Source of the DNA: Parablautia sp. Marseille-Q6255
GTDB lineage: Bacteria; Bacillota; Clostridia; Lachnospirales; Lachnospiraceae
NCBI RefSeq assembly: GCF_951230155.1
Contig: NZ_CATNVD010000008.1
Coordinates: forward strand, 1 to 64,000
Reading direction: 5' to 3'
Length of the DNA stretch: 64,000 bases
Both the position numbers and the translations under genes were made by a program. A model generated the notes under the pieces. The model had not been told where the DNA came from. It saw nothing but the letters and a program-made list of their open reading frames with translations, and did no database searches. Each line of letters starts with the position of its first letter. The stretch's first letter is position 1. Of the stretch, positions 1 to 11,671 are shown one piece after another.

Positions 1-121
<121 letters not shown>

Positions 122-272
122 AAGAATGAGTAGAGGTTGTTTTGCTGTTGAGTTATCAAGCAGAGGAAGTTCGGCTGCACTAGATTCGATCGTCGCAAAG
201 CTCGATCTCATCAAGTTGCAGCGAACAGCTTTCGTACTAAGCTCGAAAGGACCTCGCTAAGTACTCAAAGCT

Positions 273-389
273 TCTGGTGGCGATGCGCTTAGGGGAAACA
301 CCCGTACTCATCCCGAACACGATGGTTAAGACTTAAGCGGCCGATGGTACTGCACTGGAGACGGTGTGGGAGAGTAGGTGGCTGCCAGA
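273..389 (+). rRNA. 5S ribosomal RNA, lying between 16S and 23S
   Basis: A ~117-nt 5S rRNA. The terminal stem pairs TCTGGTGGC at 273-281 with GCTGCCAGA at 381-389. The core holds the conserved CCCGAACACG (loop C) and GGGAGAGTAGG segments. It lies about 156 nt after the 16S end and about 520 nt before the 23S start, so the operon order is 16S-5S-23S rather than 16S-23S-5S. No tRNA lies in either spacer. Confidence 0.93.
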
Positions 390-912
390 TTAAAAAAGAA
401 AAAACAGAAGCGATTCTGTTTCATATATATACAGACAGATCCGAATGACAGTGGGATGAGCACCACGTCTGCTATCGTAGGATGTGTTAACCCAATCAGC
501 AGGGAAGTGCTGTTACCATAACTGGTTTTACCAGTGATTTAAAATCAAAAAAAGTTTTGGTTTTAAATGACTGATAAAACATCAGTCGATAACGTACCTT
601 GAAAACCGCATACAGACAAAAATATCCGATAAATAATGAAGAGAGTATTCGGAAAGGCGGCAGGAACAGGAATTGGACGCTTGCGTACATATGACTGTTG
701 GTGACGACTGAGAGATATTCGAAGAATATCTCGAGCGAGCAAACTTGTTTCTGAGCATGCGAATACGAACGGAACTATTTATCAACAAGACATCCGAGGA
801 TAGGTTCAAAGAGATTTGAACTTATAAAAAGCAAGCAACAAAGTGACAGAAGTCACACGAGAGAAAACTCGTAAACACAACCCGACCGCATATACAACGC
901 TATGTATATGAA
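390..912 (+). other. 5S-23S internal transcribed spacer
   Basis: This 520-nt stretch has no tRNA and no convincing coding region. It holds several self-complementary segments, for example AAACAGAA/TTCTGTTT at about 402-421, ACTGGTTTTACCAGT near 520, and ATTTAAAA paired with TTTTAAAT at about 537-568. These are probably processing stems of the rRNA precursor. The motif CTTGAAAACCGCATA near 598 resembles sequences often found just before clostridial 23S genes. Confidence 0.6.
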
Positions 913-3783
<2,871 letters not shown>

Positions 3784-3982
3784 AAAGACGGAGAAAGGCG
3801 GATGTGGGTACGCGAAAGCGGAAGGAAGCACAAAGTGGTTCCGAACGGGAGAGCGTAGACACATAGAAAAGACGCTGATCGAAGCAATCGGAAGGGTAAA
3901 AAAGACTTGTAAAGATCGGAAAGATATGGTATTCTGTATGTGGTTTTGAAGGTATGTTGGTAACGATATAGCTTCAAGGCAC

Positions 3983-4002
3983 AACGACCGTAATGGGTCG
4001 TT
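3983..4002 (+). other. Hairpin between 23S and the tRNA cluster
   Basis: AACGACC (3983-3989) can pair with GGTCGTT (3996-4002) around a short loop. No T-run follows, so it reads as a processing or spacer structure. The tRNAs probably stay in the rRNA transcript. No other gene is seen between the 23S end and the first tRNA. Confidence 0.4.
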
Positions 4003-4022
4003 AAGTGTTCATAATTATATAT

Positions 4023-4095
4023 TCCTCCTTAGCTCAGTCGGTAGAGCATGCGGCTGTTAACCGCAGTGTCGTTGGTTCAAGTCCAACAGGGGGAG
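4023..4095 (+). tRNA. tRNA-Asn (GTT)
   Basis: A 73-nt cloverleaf. The acceptor stem TCCTCCT pairs with AGGGGGA, the D-arm carries AGCTCAGTCGGTAGAGC, the anticodon loop CTGTTAA has anticodon GTT, and the T-arm is GTTGGTTCAAGTCCAAC. The discriminator is G and CCA is not encoded. It is the first of three tRNAs that follow the 23S gene. Confidence 0.97.
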
Positions 4096-4135
4096 TTTTG
4101 TCGTAGGAGTTCTTATCCATGACAAATACAGATAT

Positions 4136-4207
4136 GGCTCCTTGGTCAAGCGGTTAAGACATCGCCCTTTCACGGCGGTAACACGGGTTCGATTCCCGTA
4201 GGAGTCA
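4136..4207 (+). tRNA. tRNA-Glu (TTC)
   Basis: A 72-nt cloverleaf. The acceptor GGCTCCT pairs with AGGAGTC, the anticodon loop is CTTTCAC with anticodon TTC, and the T-arm is ACGGGTTCGATTCCCGT. The discriminator is A and CCA is not encoded. It lies 40 nt after tRNA-Asn. Confidence 0.97.
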
Positions 4208-4240
4208 TTTTCACAGACTTCTGTGAATATAATAGAATAT

Positions 4241-4311
4241 GGCGCCATAGCCAAGTGGTAAGGCACGGGTCTGCAACACCCTTATCACCAGTTCAAATCT
4301 GGTTGGCGCCT
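4241..4311 (+). tRNA. tRNA-Cys (GCA)
   Basis: A 71-nt cloverleaf. The acceptor GGCGCCA pairs with TGGCGCC, the anticodon loop CTGCAAC has anticodon GCA, and the T-arm is CCAGTTCAAATCTGG. The discriminator is T and CCA is not encoded. A terminator begins 4 nt later, so this is the last RNA of the rRNA-tRNA transcript. Confidence 0.97.
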
Positions 4312-4314
4312 CTT

Positions 4315-4344
4315 AAAACCTCAGAAATTATTTTCTGAGGTTTT
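4315..4344 (+). terminator. Rho-independent terminator of the rRNA-tRNA operon
   Basis: AAAACCTCAGAAA pairs perfectly with TTTCTGAGGTTTT around a TTAT loop and is followed by TTTTATTG. It starts just after tRNA-Cys. Confidence 0.9.
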
Positions 4345-4432
4345 ATTGTATCACGAAAAACAAAAACGAAGATTCTGTGACCGGACGGTTACCGGGATTT
4401 TTGGGATGGCGGCAGAAATGGAGAGAGGTGCC

Positions 4433-4978
4433 ATGGAGAAAAACGAAAAGAAACAGAAAAAAAAGCGTCGTGCATATCTGGATGATTTTAAAAAAAATGA
4501 CAGTGGCGATTACGTCTATGAGGGCGCGATGTACGCATTTTGCGAAAGAGATGAGAGCAGAAAGAAAATGCTGGCAAAAGTATGCGGACTGTGCGGCGCT
4601 CTCGTTTTCACTGCCGTGGTAAATGGTTTTCTGCCTGTTCCCGGTCTTCAGAACAGCGCCTTCGTGCTGCTGCCTTTCGCGGTGGAGCTCATAGCCTCCA
4701 TAAGCTGCTGTGTCGCTGTTGGAAGAATTATTCTAAATGGAAAAGCGTTGCGGGAATACGTATATCAGGCAACTGTGATGAAGCTTCCGGGAAGATCTGC
4801 TATCGCACTGTTTGGAGCCGGGGCGGCACTTTTTGGTGAATTGCTCTATCTGGCACAGGATTTTTCTCAGGCACGCTCTGTGTATGTACTGATTTTCTTT
4901 GTTTTGCAGCTTGCTTCTTTTGGAAGCGCATTGTATCTGCACCGTGAATCGAAAGCTCAGAGGTGGGAGAAAATATAA
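4433..4978 (+). CDS. Unknown small membrane protein (181 aa)
   Basis: I do not recognise the family. The N-terminus is very basic (MEKNEKKQKKKRR), followed by a charged linker and then four hydrophobic segments. Roughly these are residues 49-66, 72-98, 115-135 and 143-160, so it is probably a four-helix inner membrane protein with both ends inside. The chosen ATG at 4433 has AGAGAGG just upstream; earlier in-frame ATGs at 4346, 4406 and 4418 have poorer context. It stands alone between the rRNA-tRNA terminator and the opp promoter. Its role is unknown. Confidence 0.65.
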   Translation: MEKNEKKQKKKRRAYLDDFKKNDSGDYVYEGAMYAFCERDESRKKMLAKVCGLCGALVFTAVVNGFLPVPGLQNSAFVLLPFAVELIASISCCVAVGRIILNGKALREYVYQATVMKLPGRSAIALFGAGAALFGELLYLAQDFSQARSVYVLIFFVLQLASFGSALYLHRESKAQRWEKI

Positions 4979-5110
4979 AAAATATGGGTGCTATCGCTGC
5001 GGTAAAGTGGTAAAAGCATAAAATTTCTATAAAGAACGAAAAAAACGGCAAAAAATGCAAAAATAACGCACGATTTGACACAAAAAGGAAGTGCAAAATT
5101 ATATAAAAAA

Positions 5111-5139
5111 TTGACAAGACAGCAGGAAAAAGGTATAAT
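5111..5139 (+). promoter_or_regulatory. Consensus sigma-A promoter of the opp operon
   Basis: TTGACA at 5111-5116 and TATAAT at 5134-5139 with exactly 17 nt between them, a perfect match to the sigma-70/sigma-A consensus. The expected start of transcription is near 5146, giving a leader of about 130 nt before oppA. Confidence 0.88.
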
Positions 5140-5186
5140 ACTAAAAGCAAAACTGAAAACAATATAGGTAAGATATAACTTCACCG

Positions 5187-5228
5187 AAAGGGGGGATATC
5201 CCCCCTTTTATGCTTGTGTTACAAGCAT
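5187..5228 (+). promoter_or_regulatory. Two tandem hairpins in the oppA leader
   Basis: The first hairpin is a perfect palindrome (AAAGGGGGGAT/ATCCCCCCTTT, 5187-5208) followed by TTTTA. The second is ATGCTTGT-GTT-ACAAGCAT (5210-5228). Both lie between the promoter and the oppA ribosome binding site. The first looks like a compact terminator or attenuator or a 5' mRNA stabiliser. No known riboswitch core was recognised. Confidence 0.6.
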
Positions 5229-5277
5229 AAAAGTCTTGTTTACAGTTTTTTCAGCAAATAAAAAAGGAGGAAGAAGG

Positions 5278-7722
5278 ATGATGAATGCAAAGAAGCTGTT
5301 GGCGTTTACGATTGCAGCAGGTATGACGTTCGGTCAGTTTATGGGCGTGTCTGCAGAGGAAGCGGCAACGGAAGCTGTGACAGAGGCAGCTACGGAAGCA
5401 GCAACAGAGGCAGCTACGGAAGCTACAACAGAGGCAGCTACGGAAGCAGCAACAGAAGCAGCTACGGAAGCTACAACAGAGGCAGCTACAGAAGCTGCAA
5501 CAGAAGTAGCTACAGAGGCAGCAGATGCTGCGGAGGCTGAAACAGAGGGTGCAGAGGCAGCACCGGAGGAAGCGACAGACGGAAAGACGCTGGTAGTTTC
5601 CAACAACCATTTTGAGGGAAAATTCTCCCCGTTTTTCGCACAGAGTGCAGAGGATCAGGATGTCGTAAACAGAACGTTTGTAAACCTGATGGATCTTGAC
5701 CGCGTAGGCGCTCCAGTGCTCAATGGTATCGAGGGTGAGACTCGTGCATACAATGGCACAGATTACACCTACACAGGAATTTCTGACATCGTAGTGACAG
5801 AGAATGAGGATGGTACGGTATATTATGACGTAACAATGCGTGACGACCTCGTATTCTCAGATGGTACTCCGATGGATATTGATGATGTTATTTTCAATAT
5901 GTATGTATATGCAGATCCGACATACGATGGATCAGCTACATTCTATTCTCTCCCGATCCAGGGGATGGAAGAGTACCGTTCCGGTATGGCTACGCTTTCC
6001 TCTCTGATCGCAGCAGCAGGCGAGGAGAACACAGACTTCACACTGTGGACAGAAGAGCAGCAGACTGCATTCTGGAACGCAGTAAATGAGGGCGGTGTTG
6101 CTTTCGCACAGGAGATCGTTGATGCCTGTGTAGCACAGGGACTGTGTGAAGAAGGCGATGTAGCTACGGCTGCAGCAAACTGGGCATACGAAGGCCTGGC
6201 AGCAGATGCTACAGCAAAAGACTTCTTTATGGCTATTGCAGAGAACTATGCATGGAATTTCGCATCTATGGAAGCAGAGACAGCAGGTACAGCTCTTGCT
6301 GATCTGATCCCGGAGGATGTTTACAATTATTCTACAATCGGTGTCGAGACAGGCGAGTCCGCAGATCACATCGAGGGTATCCAGCGTACAGGCGACTACA
6401 GCATGCGTGTAGTAGCTACAGAGATTGCTGCGAACATGATCTATCAGTTCCAGATCCCGGTAGCTCCGCTTCACTACTACGGCGAAGAGGATCTGTACGA
6501 TTACGAGGCAAACAAGTTCGGATTTGAGAAGGGTGATCTTTCTCATGTACGTTCCGTAACAACACAGCCGCTGGGCGCAGGTCCGTTCGTATTCAAGGAG
6601 TACACAAACGGTACTGTTTATTTCGAAGCAAACCCGACATACGTAAAGGGTGAGCCGAAGATCAAATATATGAACTACATCGAGACTCTGGAGGATGACA
6701 AGACTGTAGGTATTGAGGCAGGTACGATCGATATCGGTGATCCGTCCTACTCAACAGAGGTTATGCAGCAGATCCAGGAGTACAACGGCGGCGATGAGAG
6801 CTTTGACGGAAGCGTAGTTACAGTAAGACTGTATGACTTCCTTGGCTATGGCTATGTTGGTCTGAGTGCAGACAATATTAAGGTTGGCGATGATCCGGCA
6901 TCTGAGGAGTCCAAGAACCTTCGTAAGGCGATCAGCACAGTTCTGTCTGTATACCGTGACGAGTCCATCGACTCCTACTACGGCGAGACAGCTTCTGTTA
7001 TCAACTACCCGATCTCCAGCACATCTTGGGCATCACCGCAGGTAACAGATGATGGATATCAGGTGGCATACTCTGTAGACGTAGAGGGCAACCCGATCTA
7101 CACAGAGGGTATGAGCACAGAAGAGAAGTATGACGCAGCTCTTCAGGCAGCACTTGGATACTTCGAGGCAGCAGGCTACACAGTAGAAGACGGCAAGCTG
7201 ACAGCAGCTCCGGAAGGCGCTAAGCTTGAGTATGCAGTAAACATCGGTGCAAACGGAAACGGAGACCATCCGTCCTTCCTGCTTCTGAAGAATGCAGCAG
7301 ATGCATTTGCAAAGATCGGCTTTACTCTTACAGTAAACGATATTTCTACAGCTTCTGAGCTGTACCAGACATATCAGTCAGGTGTTGCTGAGATGTGGTG
7401 TGCCGCATGGCAGGCAACAGCAGACCCGGATATGTATCAGCTGTATCACAGCCAGGGTGCAACAAACTACTACAAGATCAATGATCCGGATCTTGATGAG
7501 ATGATCGTTGGCGGACGTATGTCCACAGATCAGGATTATCGTAAGTCTCTTTACACAGCAGCTATGGATATCATCATGGACTGGGGTGTTGAGGTTCCGG
7601 TATACCAGAGAAGCGAATGCTTCATCTTCTCTACAGAGCGTGTAAACACAAGCACGATCCCGACAGACATTACTCCGTTCTGGGGCTGGGAGAATGAAGT
7701 TGAGAAACTTGAGATGAACTAA
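5278..7722 (+). CDS. oppA: Oligopeptide ABC transporter substrate-binding protein with TEA-repeat linker
   Basis: A family 5 solute-binding protein (814 aa) expected to capture peptides outside the membrane for the OppBCDF permease encoded downstream. A signal peptide (about residues 1-27, ending GVSA) is followed by a Thr-Glu-Ala rich tract (residues 31-82) and then the binding domain, starting near [18 protein letters not shown]. The protein is longer than the usual ~540-600 aa, because of the tract and inserts in the binding domain. The signal peptide has no lipobox cysteine, so it does not look like a classical lipoprotein. The start at ATG 5278 follows AAGGAGG by 7 nt. A hairpin separates it from oppB. 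Confidence 0.9.
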   Translation: MMNAKKLLAFTIAAGMTFGQFMGVSAEEAATEAVTEAATEAATEAATEATTEAATEAATEAATEATTEAATEAATEVATEAADAAEAETEGAEAAPEEATDGKTLVVSNNHFEGKFSPFFAQSAEDQDVVNRTFVNLMDLDRVGAPVLNGIEGETRAYNGTDYTYTGISDIVVTENEDGTVYYDVTMRDDLVFSDGTPMDIDDVIFNMYVYADPTYDGSATFYSLPIQGMEEYRSGMATLSSLIAAAGEENTDFTLWTEEQQTAFWNAVNEGGVAFAQEIVDACVAQGLCEEGDVATAAANWAYEGLAADATAKDFFMAIAENYAWNFASMEAETAGTALADLIPEDVYNYSTIGVETGESADHIEGIQRTGDYSMRVVATEIAANMIYQFQIPVAPLHYYGEEDLYDYEANKFGFEKGDLSHVRSVTTQPLGAGPFVFKEYTNGTVYFEANPTYVKGEPKIKYMNYIETLEDDKTVGIEAGTIDIGDPSYSTEVMQQIQEYNGGDESFDGSVVTVRLYDFLGYGYVGLSADNIKVGDDPASEESKNLRKAISTVLSVYRDESIDSYYGETASVINYPISSTSWASPQVTDDGYQVAYSVDVEGNPIYTEGMSTEEKYDAALQAALGYFEAAGYTVEDGKLTAAPEGAKLEYAVNIGANGNGDHPSFLLLKNAADAFAKIGFTLTVNDISTASELYQTYQSGVAEMWCAAWQATADPDMYQLYHSQGATNYYKINDPDLDEMIVGGRMSTDQDYRKSLYTAAMDIIMDWGVEVPVYQRSECFIFSTERVNTSTIPTDITPFWGWENEVEKLEMN
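5368..5523 (+). repeat. 13 x 12-bp repeat coding for Thr-Glu-Ala-X
   Basis: Thirteen tandem 12-bp units encode the tetrapeptide TEA(A/T/V) directly behind the OppA signal peptide. Units differ mainly at silent or third positions (ACGGAAGC, ACAGAGGC), so the array is imperfect. It would make a flexible acidic linker at the mature N-terminus. Confidence 0.85.
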
Positions 7723-7738
7723 TCATCTGATAATCGGG

Positions 7739-7762
7739 AACCGCTCCCAACCAGGAGCGGTT
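7739..7762 (+). terminator. Intercistronic hairpin between oppA and oppB
   Basis: AACCGCTCC (7739-7747) pairs with GGAGCGGTT (7754-7762), followed by only CTTTG. With such a weak T-run it probably acts as a partial terminator or as a 3' stabiliser. Either would leave more binding-protein mRNA than permease mRNA. Confidence 0.6.
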
Positions 7763-7796
7763 CTTTGACTACATCAGGAGAATGTGAGGACTTTTC

Positions 7797-8783
7797 ATGA
7801 AAAAATTCGTTGCTAAACGAGTCGCTTTATCTGTAGTGATTCTCTTCTGTGTCACCTTCATTATTTATACATTGATGCGTTGTCTTCCAGGCTCCTTTGT
7901 GGAGAATATGGCAATGCAGTTGTCGCAGGCTCCAGACGCAAAGCCGTTTGAGGAGTGGCTGGCACAGCTTAATGAGACCTACGGTATGGACAAGGGGATC
8001 ATCCCAGGATATTTTGTATGGCTTTCTGACGCAATCCGCGGTGATTTTGGAGAGAGCTGGAAATATACAGTTCCGGTTATCCAGAAATTTAACGATGTTA
8101 TCTGGCTTTCCTTCGTAATGGGAGGCATTTCTTTTGTACTTCAGCTTCTGATTGCGATCCCTCTTGGTGTGATCGCATCAACAAAGCAGTATTCAAGACT
8201 TGATTATGGTATTACAGCAGGAGCGCTGATCGGTATTTCGCTCCCAACCTTCTTTTTTGCAACATTATTAAAGCTTTTGTTTTCCGTAAAGCTGGGCTGG
8301 TTCGACCTGTATGGACTGGTAGGACGAGATTATGCGCAGCTGGATGCTATGGGACAATTTCTCGACAAGGCGCATCACCTGGTGTTGCCGATCGCAACTT
8401 TGGTGATCGTTTCTGTCGGTTCGCTGATGCGTTATACACGTACTAATATGCTTGAGGTACTCAACTCTGATTATATCAGGACGGCGCGTGCCAAGGGCTT
8501 AAGTGAGAAAAAGGTAATTTATCATCACGCATTCCGCAACACACTGATTCCGCTCGTAACGATCATCGGAGGATCTCTTCCGAGTCTTTTTGCGGGTGCG
8601 CTGATCACAGAGACACTGTATTCAATCCCTGGAATCGGGTATACTTCCTATCAGGCGATGATCGCGGGAGACATTCCGTTTTCCATGTTTTATCTGACAT
8701 TTATGGCAGTTTTGACACTCGCAGGCAACCTGATTTCTGATATTCTGTACGCTGTGGTAGATCCGCGCGTGCGTATCGCGTAA
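7797..8783 (+). CDS. oppB: Oligopeptide ABC transporter permease, OppB/DppB type
   Basis: An inner membrane permease subunit (328 aa, normal for the family) that forms the channel with OppC. It has an N-terminal membrane segment (residues 8-28), a periplasm-facing stretch, and then the BPD_transp_1 core with about five further helices. The coupling-loop EAA motif is visible as RTARAKGLSEKKVIYHHAFRN (residues 226-246), which contacts the ATPases. It is preceded by GTGAGGA and lies 74 nt after oppA, 18 nt before oppC. Substrate is inferred from family and operon; dipeptides or other small molecules are possible. Confidence 0.92.
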   Translation: MKKFVAKRVALSVVILFCVTFIIYTLMRCLPGSFVENMAMQLSQAPDAKPFEEWLAQLNETYGMDKGIIPGYFVWLSDAIRGDFGESWKYTVPVIQKFNDVIWLSFVMGGISFVLQLLIAIPLGVIASTKQYSRLDYGITAGALIGISLPTFFFATLLKLLFSVKLGWFDLYGLVGRDYAQLDAMGQFLDKAHHLVLPIATLVIVSVGSLMRYTRTNMLEVLNSDYIRTARAKGLSEKKVIYHHAFRNTLIPLVTIIGGSLPSLFAGALITETLYSIPGIGYTSYQAMIAGDIPFSMFYLTFMAVLTLAGNLISDILYAVVDPRVRIA

Positions 8784-8801
8784 GGGAGGGGGAAGAAGGA
8801 T

Positions 8802-10445
8802 ATGAGTAATAATAAAAATATAAAATCCCCTGTGGATCTTGCGCAGGAGCGTCCGATGCGTGTACAGGACGTGCCGGGCAAGACAGCAGCACATCATGCA
8901 GAAAACAGGATGGAAGATGGCGGAAGCAATAAAGGCAGCCAGCACCAGGAGTTTTCTCTGAATGATGACCGCCGTGTCAAGGTGCTTTCACCGGGTGCGC
9001 TTGTTGCAAAGCGGTTTTTCCGAAACCGTCTGGCAGTGCTTGGTATGATCATGCTGATCGTAATGTTTGTTTTTTCCTTTATCGGAGGCATGATCAGCCC
9101 GTACGGTGAGGATGAGCAGTTTTACACATACACCTACATGGACAAAGAGTATGCCGGAGTCGTTCAGAACGACGAGGTGCGCTTTACTGTAGCGGACGGG
9201 AAAGAGTTCGGCACGCTGCTTCAGGCAAAACTCAAGCTTGCCATGACAAAGAAGGAGACTTCCTTTACAGAAAAGAATGTCAAGTATGAGGTGACGACAC
9301 ACGGCGATGACTTTTACTCTGTTACTGCGGATGGAGAGCCGCTTGCCGTAGCCAGCAAGGATATCATTACTTCCGCCGGCGAGGAGCTTCCATATGAAGT
9401 GAAGTACGGCGCGCTTACTGCAAATGCAGAGGAGAAGGATTCCTTTGAAGTAGACGGAAAGAAGTACAAGATCGATGAGGAAGGCAGTATCCTCGACGGC
9501 GATACGATCGTCGGATCGATCGGCCGTTTTATTGTACAGCCGGCTCAGGCCGGAACAAAGATCAGCAATGAGTTTAAAGAGGCAGTGCAGGAAGCGATTA
9601 ACAACGGTGCGGAAGAATTCGTGCTCAAAGATGAAGAGGGCAATGAAAACACCTATACGATCACTTACAAGGCAGACAGCGATACGTACTCTGTCATCCA
9701 GGAAACAAAGACTTATGTCTATGACCGTTATGCAAATCCGTCAAAGGCTCACTGGCTCGGTACGGATACGAACGGTATGGACATGCTGACGAGACTGATG
9801 TACGGAGGACGTGTGTCTCTGGTCATCGGATTTATCGTTGTATTTCTGTCATGCTCGATCGGCGTGGTGCTTGGCGGAGTCTCCGGATATTTTGGCGGCT
9901 GGATCGACAACCTGATCATGCGTATCGTGGATATTTTCTATTGTATCCCGTCCATGCCGCTCGTTATCATACTCGGTGCAGCAATGGATGCGATGCGTGT
10001 CGACCCGCAGATCCGTATGCTTTATCTGATGCTGATCCTTGGCTTCCTTGGCTGGCCGTCTATCGCGCGTCTCGTGCGAGGACAGATCCTCTCACTGCGT
10101 GAGCAGGAATTTATGACGGCGACAGAGGCCTGCGGCATCAGTATACACCGCCGGATCTTTAAGCATCTGATTCCGAATGTTATCCCGCAGCTGATCGTTA
10201 TGTGTACGATGAGTCTTGGCTCCACGATCATTACGGAGGCAACACTGTCCTTCCTCGGTCTTGGTGTTAAATTCCCATTTGCTTCATGGGGTAATATTAT
10301 CAACGATGTAAATAACGCATACGTAATGACACATTACTGGTTTATCTGGATCCCGGCAGGTATCTGCCTGCTCATTACGGTGCTTGGATTCAACTTTGTA
10401 GGCGATGGACTTCGGGATGCATTTGACCCGAAGATGAAACGGTAA
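8802..10445 (+). CDS. oppC: Oligopeptide ABC transporter permease, OppC type, with large extracellular insertion
   Basis: The second channel subunit. At 547 aa it is much longer than the usual ~300. A hydrophilic N-terminal tail (1-60) leads to TM1 (about 77-98, LAVLGMIMLIVMFVFSFIGG). Then follows a charged, beta-rich region of about 210 residues (105-315) before the standard core begins at HWLGTDTNGMDMLTRL. The core has the EAA motif (ATEACGISIHRRIFKHLIPN) and five more helices. By topology the insertion should lie outside the cell, where family members normally have only a short loop. It sits 18 nt after oppB and 14 nt before oppD. Confidence 0.92.
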   Translation: MSNNKNIKSPVDLAQERPMRVQDVPGKTAAHHAENRMEDGGSNKGSQHQEFSLNDDRRVKVLSPGALVAKRFFRNRLAVLGMIMLIVMFVFSFIGGMISPYGEDEQFYTYTYMDKEYAGVVQNDEVRFTVADGKEFGTLLQAKLKLAMTKKETSFTEKNVKYEVTTHGDDFYSVTADGEPLAVASKDIITSAGEELPYEVKYGALTANAEEKDSFEVDGKKYKIDEEGSILDGDTIVGSIGRFIVQPAQAGTKISNEFKEAVQEAINNGAEEFVLKDEEGNENTYTITYKADSDTYSVIQETKTYVYDRYANPSKAHWLGTDTNGMDMLTRLMYGGRVSLVIGFIVVFLSCSIGVVLGGVSGYFGGWIDNLIMRIVDIFYCIPSMPLVIILGAAMDAMRVDPQIRMLYLMLILGFLGWPSIARLVRGQILSLREQEFMTATEACGISIHRRIFKHLIPNVIPQLIVMCTMSLGSTIITEATLSFLGLGVKFPFASWGNIINDVNNAYVMTHYWFIWIPAGICLLITVLGFNFVGDGLRDAFDPKMKR

Positions 10446-10459
10446 GGGGGATATGAATT

Positions 10460-11671
10460 ATGGCTAAGAAACATGCAGAGGGCTATCTTTCAGCGAAAGA
10501 ATCCCGCCGGATCTCAAAAGAAAACCGCCGGATCACAAGTAAGCTTGAAAAACAGCGCAAAAGAAAGAATGTGCCGGAGTCAGAGTACCTGACGACAATG
10601 AAGAATCCGGAGAATGCGGTTGAGTTTGACAATCTTCACACCTATTTCTTTACAGATGCAGGTACAGTAAAAAGTGTTGATGGCGTATCCTTTGAGGTAC
10701 CGATCGGCAAGACAGTCGGCGTCGTAGGAGAGTCCGGCTGTGGAAAGTCCGTTACGAGCCTGTCACTGATGCAGCTCATCCAGAGACCGCAGGGGCAGAT
10801 CGTAGAAGGTGAGATCCGTCTGAATCTTGGGGACAAGGCGTATGATATTGCGAAGATCCCGATGGAGAAGATGCAGTCACTGCGTGGAAACTATGTTTCC
10901 ATGATCTTTCAGGAGCCGATGACCTCCTTAAACCCGGTGTTCCGTATCGGAGATCAGGTCGATGAGGTCATCGAGCTTCACAACAGCAGCATGAGCAAAG
11001 AGGAAGTGCGCCAGCGGACGATCGAGATGCTTGAGGTCGTTGGCATCGCGAACAGCAAGGGTGTAAGTGAAATGTATCCGCATGAGCTTTCCGGCGGTAT
11101 GCGCCAGAGAGTCATGATCGCGATGGCGCTTGCATGCAGCCCGAAGATCATTATTGCCGATGAGCCGACAACGGCGCTGGACGTAACGATCCAGGCACAG
11201 ATCCTTGATCTTCTGCGTCAGCTTAAGGACAAGATCAATTCTTCCATCATGCTGATCACGCACGATCTGGGTGTGATTGCTGAGATGGCTGACTATGTGG
11301 TTGTCATGTATGCAGGCCGTGTCGTAGAAAAGGGAACAGTGCAGGAGATCTTTGAGAACCCGGCACATCCGTATACGATTGGACTGATGGCGTCCAAGCC
11401 GGTAGTAGGAAAGCAGGTAGATAAGCTTTACTCCATCCCGGGCAAGGTGCCAAACCCGATCAATATGCCGAATTACTGCTACTTTAAGGATCGCTGTGAG
11501 ATGAACTGCGCACAGTGTGACGGCGCATATCCGCAGGAGATCAGCTTAAGCGATACGCATAAGGTAAGCTGCTACCGCTACTATGACGGCGGCAAGATTT
11601 CCGATGAGGAAAAGAAAAATATCCTGGAGGGACACGTAAAGGCTCCCACAGGTGAAAAGGAGGGAAAATAG
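10460..11671 (+). CDS. oppD: Oligopeptide ABC transporter ATPase, OppD type
   Basis: A cytosolic ATPase (403 aa) that powers import together with OppF. The basic N-terminal extension of about 50 residues (many K/R) is longer than usual. Walker A is GESGCGKS (near 92-99), followed by the Q-loop in FQEPMTSLNP, signature LSGGMRQR, Walker B IIIADEPTTALD and the H-loop THD. The C-terminal oligopeptide-transporter tail carries four cysteines (YCYFKDRCEMNCAQC). The ATG at 10460 follows AGGGGG. The gene is directly adjacent to oppF, with the stop codon ending at the base before its start. Confidence 0.95.
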   Translation: MAKKHAEGYLSAKESRRISKENRRITSKLEKQRKRKNVPESEYLTTMKNPENAVEFDNLHTYFFTDAGTVKSVDGVSFEVPIGKTVGVVGESGCGKSVTSLSLMQLIQRPQGQIVEGEIRLNLGDKAYDIAKIPMEKMQSLRGNYVSMIFQEPMTSLNPVFRIGDQVDEVIELHNSSMSKEEVRQRTIEMLEVVGIANSKGVSEMYPHELSGGMRQRVMIAMALACSPKIIIADEPTTALDVTIQAQILDLLRQLKDKINSSIMLITHDLGVIAEMADYVVVMYAGRVVEKGTVQEIFENPAHPYTIGLMASKPVVGKQVDKLYSIPGKVPNPINMPNYCYFKDRCEMNCAQCDGAYPQEISLSDTHKVSCYRYYDGGKISDEEKKNILEGHVKAPTGEKEGK

